DNA from: Neospora caninum Liverpool
Taxonomy: Eukaryota > Apicomplexa > Conoidasida > Eucoccidiorida > Sarcocystidae
Length of the DNA stretch: 64,000 bases
Assembly: GCF_000208865.1 (NCBI RefSeq)
Contig: NC_018393.1
Span: 2,250,714-2,314,713 of the forward strand
Direction of reading: 5' to 3'
In this document: positions 57,059 to 64,000 of the stretch, in pieces
Layout: the number at the start of each line of letters is the position of its first letter
Position numbering within the stretch: the first letter of the stretch is position 1
Translations under genes and position numbers: made by a program
The notes under the pieces: model-generated
Databases searched by the model: none
The model's input: the letters and a program-made list of their open reading frames with translations, nothing else
Told to the model about the DNA's origin: nothing

Positions 57059-58330
57059 TCCGTCGCTGACTTCTCATAAAAGTACAGGAAGCCCAGAGAT
57101 AGACCGTCCCAACCAGTGCTTGCCCGAAAGGAATCAACATTCGAAAAACGGCGATACCGGTTCCGACTGAGAGTCACATTTCAGGGGGGAAAAGATGCTT
57201 CAACACTAAGCCTTATATGGAGTTTTCCTATTGTTGGCGAGAAAAAAAACTGAAGGAAAGAATATCTTTTGATGAAAGCGTGTTGGCCAACAGGAAAGCT
57301 AATGCATGCCGTTGCCAAACGACTAGCGCATGCCCAAGCCTATCACGAAGCTGATGGCTGGGAAGTCGCTAAACCTGGCACAAGGTACAGTTCCTCCATC
57401 CAACCTGAAAACACTTAGAAGACAGTCCCAGGACCCTCAAGGGGAGACGGGCACTTTTTACGTTGTCGCTTCTCCCGGCCTTTGGTGCACTGCGTAGCTG
57501 AACTTGTCCCCAATAACCTCTTCCTTAATCGATTGTTGTCGTAAGGAAGCTTGACACGTTGCGACGTCGCGCCACACACGACACCCGAACGTGTGCCTCT
57601 GGCATCACATTGCGAAGGCCTGGTCCTAACGGTATTACGGGTGAACAAAGTCAATGTAGAGCTCTCGAATTGTATGACTTCCCCTCAGAACTGTAACTCA
57701 GCACTGAGATGGCAGCTGCAATTGCTTGCCGTTCGCACTCCTTCGCGCCGGGCAGCCCATAGTCCTCCTACCGTCGGGCGACTCTCACTCTCCATATTGA
57801 AACACCTTCTCGCTGGAAAACTAGTGTTCCCGCACACTGACTACAGTTGAAGAGATCAAATTTTTTTTCCCACTCAGACGAGTGCCGAAGTTTGGCCGGG
57901 CTTCAGCAAGAATATTAACACGAAAGCAAAGGTGGGCAACAAAACGATTTGACTGTATAACTAAGAGGCAAAGGCCAATCTTCGTTCCCCGTCCTGCAAT
58001 ATGGCACTATTTAATGTCTGAAGGGGGGATGAGGATTCGATCGGATGAGCTTCAAAACTCCGCTGTCTGTACAGCACCCCCAGAGAAAAGCATGAAGACC
58101 ACTACGGGATTTCGCCCCAGTACGTGGATCTGCGACGCATTGCTAGGTCTCATCATCGTGTGCCCCTTTCCGAAGCTTGCTAACCATGCCCTTGTTGACA
58201 CAAGGAAAACCGAAAGACCCACCGCCGCCCATGCGGCCAGGTCTCCTTCCAGTGTTCGTGCAGAACCCCAGGGGGGAAAACCCTATGGGTAAAATACCGT
58301 TGTTGCCTGCCACACACAACACCAAACGCC
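57059..58330. other. Divergent intergenic region
   Basis: About 1.3 kb between the starts of the COA6-like (-) and membrane protein (+) genes. Probably two promoters. A 136-codon plus frame at 57882-58292 has no recognisable domain and biased composition; I do not call it. Confidence 0.55.
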
Positions 58331-59134
58331 ATGAACCGCGATACGTCAGGCTTTCCAAGCGACTATAAGCCTGGAATACCTCCCCTTGCTCTGCGCCCTG
58401 AGTCCTGTGGGAATCTCACAAGATATTTCCTCGGCCCTGGCATGTTGCTCAGGCTTCTGCCAACCCGGCTGCCCACTATCGAGCAAGTCGACGACGCGTA
58501 CTACAAGAATGCCAGCGCAGTGAGTTTTCTTCTTGCTGGCGAACGAGGGTATTCTAACGCAGCTGATGAGTAGTGCATGACGGTTGTGGGATTCGCTACC
58601 CTGTACGAGATCTTCCTTATTACGGCAATGGTAACCCCGTACTGCGAGGCCAGCATTGGTTCCACCGTTGCTGCTTTCTTAAGGGAGACAACTGTTGCAT
58701 GGTAAACGGAACACATCCTGATTTCGGACCGTCTTGTGCGTTTTATCCATTGAGACACAAAAATCCAGGATATACTTGGCAGCAGCGGAGCTAGGATATC
58801 ACGTCGTCTTAGTTATTTTTGCTGTGGTCGCGTACCGACGTATAGCGGGATCGTCAAGGGATTGGACTAAACTGTACTACGTGGCTGTCGCTGGAATGCT
58901 TCTTGAGGTAGTTTTCATTACAGCAGTCAAGTAAGTAAGAGAACTGCATCGGGAAATCCAGAGCTTTTGATGATTTCGCTTTGCAGGCGTGTAAATCTTG
59001 TCGCGTTTCTCGTAAGAGGAATCATCGGTAAGAGTCTGCCATATATCGCTCGTAAGCACAACGAGAAAAACCTGCAATATCAGCGCTATGCGCATCTTCA
59101 CTCGCCCGCCTATCAAACTGTGCCCGCGACATGA
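58331..59134 (+). CDS. Small multi-pass membrane protein, unknown function
   Basis: Three exons, 58331-58519, 58791-58930 and 58987-59134, keep phase and give 158 residues. The soluble N-terminus (MNRDTSGFPSDYKPGIPPLA) leads to hydrophobic segments YHVVLVIFAVVAYRRIAG and LYYVAVAGMLLEVVFITAV, with a weaker third one (NLVAFLVRGIIG). The tail is basic and polar (IARKHNEKNLQYQRY) and ends QTVPAT. Exon 2's acceptor (GCGGAG) is the only nearby AG that keeps phase 0. No family is recognised; size and topology would suit an ER or mitochondrial membrane protein, which is inference only. Confidence 0.6.
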
Positions 59135-59599
59135 GACTCATGGGGCAAGCGTTATTGCTACCGTAGACCAGTTGACCATGCATGCATGCATGCAACATAC
59201 GTATGAAGTGCGCTTGACACTTTGTCTTTCAATGGCTTCCCCAAACGTAAATAACCTGCCAACATCAACAAGTGTGCACCACCATCACAACGCTGTTCTG
59301 AGCTCCAGTGTCCTACGCTGTGGCTCTACGGGTGCGGCGAAGCGACCGATTCTCCCGATATCACCCGGCACATCTGGCGAATACCACACGTCACTGTCTC
59401 CTCGTACGGAGGACACCGGATAGATGAGTCAAAAAAGACAGCTTAATGAAAAAACGAAATACAAGCAAGCCACGGCGAATAGGCTCTTTCCCCAAAAAAG
59501 GCGACCCTTGAATCTCTCGTGTAACGTCGTCCACCTGTGTCAGCCTGCTGGGCGTATAGTACCTGAAGGCCGTCACGTTTGGTGAAAACGAGTGCTCAC
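59135..59599. other. Convergent intergenic region with TGCA repeat
   Basis: 3' flanks of the membrane protein (+) and methyltransferase (-) genes. It contains a short alternating ATGCATGC tract at 59178-59194. No gene seen. Confidence 0.6.
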
Positions 59600-61816
59600 T
59601 TAAGTTCGCATTTTGCTAGAGAACAGAAAGGCAGAAGATGCTACAGACGGAAAATGTATCTGCTTGAGTTGATACATCAAAATTGTAGTCGAAGTAACTG
59701 GATGCATGAGAGCCATGGCATTCTCATGTTGTGTTTCACCGTCTCCAACGCCGACTGATGGCAAGGCAATCAGATGGTGTGGGCAGGAAAATCGAGGCAA
59801 TCTATTTTTGCCTCCTGCCGGAATGATAGCACGCTTCGCCCTGTCCTCTAACATAGAGGCCATAAAGTCCCTCGGCTTGTTGGACTCCTTAGCTCTGGAC
59901 TGCTGAGCAAGAGCATCGGCCGCTTGGAAGGCAGAGTCGTCAATTAACAGGCAAATGCCCTTGTAACTGCTCCGCGACACCTTGCTGGACTGAACGTCTA
60001 TCCCCGCCTCATGAGGGACACAGATCAACAAATTCTGTTCGGTCGTGAACTTGACGAACTCGTCCCACGACCCTCTGCGATACGGCAACCAGAAGAGAGC
60101 TCCCTGCAGTGACAGACAAGCGAAAGGGCTAACAGTTGCGAACGGCCTGCAAACGGGACCCGACAACATGCAAGAAAGATACGCGTAGAATCACGCTTCG
60201 AACCGTATAAGGACCAAGGTTGCAGTGGAAGGGTGCTTTCCTGCACAAAGGAAGCACAGTCTTCGTCCCTAAAAATTCGGTGACACAGCGGACATCCAGT
60301 CAAACCTCTGTTCTCCAGAGAAGAGTTGAACGCCGCGCCTCGTCTCGTACCTGGGAAGCGCGAATGCCGAGGGGGTTAAAGACGTCTGGGCACTGGGGCA
60401 AAAGCCACACGCCCTGCCACTGCAGGGCGGCTGCCGACCGAAGAATGGTGCCAAGCATGCCGAGTGTTGCTCGTTCGAGGTTGTCTCGGTCACCTTCGAA
60501 GCTCGTGGAGGGCCCACAACCGATGTCGGCCTCGCAAAAAGAGTTCGGGGGACGGCCGAGACACAGCAACAGCCTCACATCACCGAAGGACGCCGCAGGA
60601 GCAGGGTGCCTCATTTCCGCAACACAGCCACCGTCGTACGAATGCAGACCCGCAACCTGAATCGCAGACCGCACAGCATACGGCAACGGCACGTACTGTG
60701 GCTCACAGGCAGTGACCATTCGGATCTCACAATTGCTAACCTGTACTAACAAAACGCGATTTGCTTACTTTACGAAGAATACGGTCAGTCACAAAGTGCG
60801 TCTCAACTCCGCGATCGGCTGGTACATGCGCCCTGTCGCTAGCAGCAGAGACTCCGCCACCCTCGTCGGTCATCGCTGGGCAAAAAGGGTTGTCACCTTC
60901 CGCCAAATGAGCGGATACGTCCTTATTCGCACGCTTCGACTGTCGGCTTATCAAAAGCCGCTTGCACTGGAAGGACTTTCGCAGCTCGTTGACCAAGGAG
61001 GAACCACTAACAAGAACACTCTGCCTCGACGTCCTGCAGGGAAGCGCCACGAAGAATATCGGGGAATGATCTTCTACATATGACAACATATTACTCCCTC
61101 ACTGCATCACACGGGGCAGAAAAAAAGTCAAACTGAAATGCAGAAAGTAACTGTCCATGCTGTACAGTGTACAGCCAAATCAGCTCCGACAGCGGTGGGG
61201 GAACTGACCTGTACGAAGGATTTCCCGCGACCGAAAGCAGATGTGTCACCAGCACATCTTTGAGACGCCGTATTTCGTTTGGCCGTGGCCCACTTGCCTG
61301 AAGGCGCCTGCGCAATCGACGCTCATGCTCGGCAGCACTAGGGACAGCTGCTGCCTGTGGAGACACCTGCCGGTGCCCGTCTGGGATCCGTCCATCAGAC
61401 GAAAACGCCTGGTCAGTTGTTCGAGACAGCTGCTCCTCCGCAGGACGCGTACCCGCTTCCCTCTCAGTTCCATACCATGCACGTGACCCTCTCATACCAT
61501 CTAGTAATTGAGTTGTAGTGCAAAGGGTGGTTGCAGAACGTCGTGTTCCAGATAGGACGGGAGCACCAGTTGCATTTTCTGAAGGGCAAACTCGGTGGAA
61601 CGAGACCGGATAGCTTGTCTTTGCGCATTGTGGTCCCAACAGTAGGCTTCGGTGAACAGCTTCAAATGTACCCTGTTGCTGCCTCGGTTGCAACGTTGGT
61701 ACGGTCCGCGACTGCGTGACTATCTGAGGTCGGCCCCTCTCAGACACGAGAATCGCGGAAGAATAGCAACGAGCACACCGAGGCGGAGACACGAGTGACG
61801 CCGTCCAGTTCTGCAT
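59600..61816 (-). CDS. Divergent SpoU/TrmH-type RNA 2'-O-methyltransferase
   Basis: Probable SPOUT-fold RNA ribose methyltransferase, perhaps organellar. Exons from the first in-frame ATG: 61209-61816, 60769-61033, 60351-60740, 59600-60103; all phases agree, 588 residues. The frame is open 53 codons further upstream without an ATG, so an earlier 5' exon is possible. SpoU substrate-binding-like part: NPSYRTSRQSVLVSGSSLVN. Core motif 1: LGTILRSAAALQWQGVWLLP, continuing CPDVFNPLGIRASQ-GALFWLP, a strong match to the TrmH family. Later motifs are weak: the GxE loop reads LLIDDSAFQ, and the SLN motif is replaced near HENAMALMHPVTSTTILMYQ. An insertion of about eight residues lies between DNL and LGTI. 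The enzyme may be altered in activity. Confidence 0.75.
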
Positions 61817-64000
61817 GGCGAAATAGTCAAGCCCTACGAATAGGCACCGCTTCTGATGAGAGGGACTCGAACAGAAAGCACGACAGGTAGGCCAGGCGAT
61901 GCTGGATTGGCGCAAGGTAACACACTCAAGGCACTGCCCGCAACTCGGTACCGAAAGTAACTCGATCAGGCGCAACTGGCATTGCTACCGTGACCAGAAG
62001 CGATGGTCGCGGGGTGAGCCGAACGTTTGCCACATTCTCCAACTCGTTTCGATGTACCGTGCGTGACGTCCAAAATCCATCGGCTACCGCGCATGCCACC
62101 AGATCAAGAAAAAAACCACCGGGAGGCAGTTCCGACAAACATGCCGTGGCTAGACAGTTTGAACAGGAAGCTTGACGGAACACTGGTTGCCCGAGCACAG
62201 CCTGAGGTATTAACACGAGTTTTTCCGGTAGTTTCTGCAGGGACCCGACATGCCTTCCTGTCACTTTCGATTCGCCTGGCCGAGACCGTGGACATCCATG
62301 TTGGTCCATGACACGTAAACGTTCACTGCCAGCTTCCTGTGTATGTACACTTGTGGGCCACTCGCCCCACGAAACGCACCGCCGATGCTTGAAATATGGG
62401 CGTTCAGATGGTTCTGTGCCTGTGCTTGCTGTTGAGAATGCAGCGATCCTCAACGCGTGTGTCGACGATCGTGCCACGCCGGCATCTTTTCGCAGCTGCA
62501 TGCGAGTCCCCGAGGCTCCCCAGCTACATTATTTTACCGAAAAAGGAGGCAGCGAATCTCGCTAGCTTTTTGTGCACTTTCGATTTCCCGCGGAGCAGCC
62601 CCATGAACCAGCAAACATAGACTCAATACACCTTCGAGAAGAATGCCGTCTTCTGCCGGTGGTTGCCAACGAATTTCCGTGCTGACGTGAGTGATCTGTC
62701 TTCAGTGTTGCAGCACGCACATTCGCAATAGAACCGTCAAATGCGCGTCTCTGATGCAGGGTCGCTTGAACAGCGGCACATCCCTGCGCGACTGCTCCGC
62801 CCTCAGGCTGCGCAGGCTTGGCCTGCTTTCGTATAGCGAATCGCGTCTACCATCCCAAATTAAACGAGAGAAAGAATCGTAGCTCGGCTGCCGTGCAAAC
62901 TGCACCCGCTTCGGCCAAAAAAGGCCAATAAGTGGTCGAGGGGAGCGAGGACACAGTTACGGTTCCCCGTCATTCCGAGTGCCGCAAAACGAAGCGGCGC
63001 ACACCCCTTCGAATGGTGGAAGACACTGAGGCGGGGGGGAGGGGGGGACGGGGGGTTAGTGGCCTCGTGACAGCCGAAACTTGAGGGTCCGTCCGCTAGC
63101 GATGAAGAATCGGTTTGCCTAACTTTTAATCGCGCGATTCACGCACTGGAAGTCACGTCGTTTGAAGATCTTCGTGTGGCGTTTTCTGCACTTTACACAT
63201 GCCAAGTGTCTCCCCGATACGCTCAACTCCACCGCCGCGGGCTGCAGCTAAAAATGGGTTCGGGGCTAACCACCTAACAGGTGAAGGACGCTAACAAAGT
63301 CGGTTTTCTGTGGCCAAAGCCGGCTGTCTTTTGAGTGCGCCTCCGCCATTCACAGAAACCAAACCAGTCGCGAGTCAGAGGGGGAATCACACTGATGGGA
63401 GATCTACTTGATCCGGGACTTTGTCGTCCGCATCACTGGTTAACAGTCACCACGGGAATAATTCTTCACACACACAGCCCGTCCGCTCACTGAGTCAACA
63501 CTCTACTCTCTACATAGAGGTTCCACCTGGAACAACGCACTGTTTTCTTAATTTCAGTGGTCGAACCGAGGTATTGGGTCACGTTCCTGGTTTTTCTGTT
63601 GCCGTTAAAGAAGTGCTCGCTTCCGAGCTGCTGCTGTACAGGTGTTCTGCCGCCTGGTGCTCATCGTGGCATGGCAGCGAGTGCCCAACGACACCGTCGT
63701 CTGCCGCGTGGAACTGGGCGGGGGCCGCAGCCATTACGTGATGGGGATGGGACGCGACACACGGAAATAGCAGGGCGCGAGTCGTGCGGTATCCTAGTTG
63801 GCCGGACCGCCGAAGATGTGACGCGCGCAGTTTCATGCAGTTGTGTCTCCAGTTTTTCGCGCGGACGGCCACTGCAGCGCTGAATTACCCTCCGGTGTCT
63901 CCGCAGGCTCACTTCTCAACTGGTAATGCCCTTTGGGCAGCAAAAATATTAGACTCAGTGGTTCTGCGCTTTCAAGAGACTTTGAAACATTTTTCCTGCC
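61817..64000. other. 3' end of window, no firm gene
   Basis: Upstream flank of the methyltransferase and beyond. A minus frame from the ATG at 62499-62501 to 61926 (191 codons) could contain its 5' exon but has no confirmed splice partner. A plus frame at 63421-63741 (TLYIEVPPGTTHCFLNFSGR) could be an exon of a gene continuing past 64000. A G-run block lies at 63031-63057. None is strong enough to call. Confidence 0.4.

Noticed and set aside
1..64000. CRISPR arrays, insertion sequences, tRNA/rRNA genes, viral or toxin genes
   Set aside because: Looked for spaced direct repeats, transposase motifs, tRNA T-arm consensus and long structured RNA-like blocks; none seen. The repeats present are simple-sequence tracts without unique spacers.

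Overview
The window looks like nuclear chromosomal DNA from a coccidian apicomplexan of the Toxoplasma/Neospora/Hammondia type. The grounds are intron-dense genes with GT-AG (occasionally GC-AG) introns, balanced base composition, many (TA)n-rich intronic microsatellites, and apicomplexan-style proteins with long Ser/Gln-rich stretches. The species cannot be fixed from sequence alone. No bacterial operons, CRISPR arrays, insertion sequences, rRNA or tRNA genes were recognised.

Positions 1-37268 (minus strand) are one axonemal dynein heavy chain gene. I could chain 53 coding exons whose reading phases all agree across 52 introns, giving about 4,190 residues. The C-terminal few hundred residues lie beyond base 1. 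Tail, linker, AAA1-AAA4, stalk with microtubule-binding domain, AAA5 and AAA6 are all recognisable. The AAA3 region resembles outer-arm beta-type chains (DNAH9/11/17 group). The gene implies an axoneme, which in coccidia is found in the microgamete.

Positions 37.3-41.2 kb are mostly gene-poor, with one weak two-exon candidate on the minus strand (39985-40785). From 41 kb on, compact genes alternate in orientation: a Gemin2/SIP1 homologue (41162-43319, +); a nine-exon citrate synthase (44066-47036, -) whose N-terminus carries a PTS2-like peptide; an orphan ~1,015-residue basic, Ser/Gln-rich protein with AT-hook-like motifs (48569-52426, +); an eight-exon RBM42-like RNA-binding protein (53504-55734, +); a COA6-like twin-cysteine protein (56810-57058, -); a small multi-pass membrane protein (58331-59134, +); and a divergent SpoU/TrmH-type RNA methyltransferase (59600-61816, -). 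The last 2 kb has no gene I can support, but holds a G-run block and one open stretch.

Functionally the set is housekeeping plus motility: snRNP assembly (Gemin2), RNA binding (RBM42), RNA methylation (TrmH-like), acetyl-CoA metabolism (citrate synthase), cytochrome oxidase assembly (COA6-like) and a flagellar motor. The most interesting points are the possible peroxisomal signal on citrate synthase, three GC-AG introns in the dynein gene, a P-loop substitution in dynein AAA2, degenerate SPOUT motifs in the methyltransferase, and a sharp fall in TA-microsatellite density near 28 kb inside the dynein gene.
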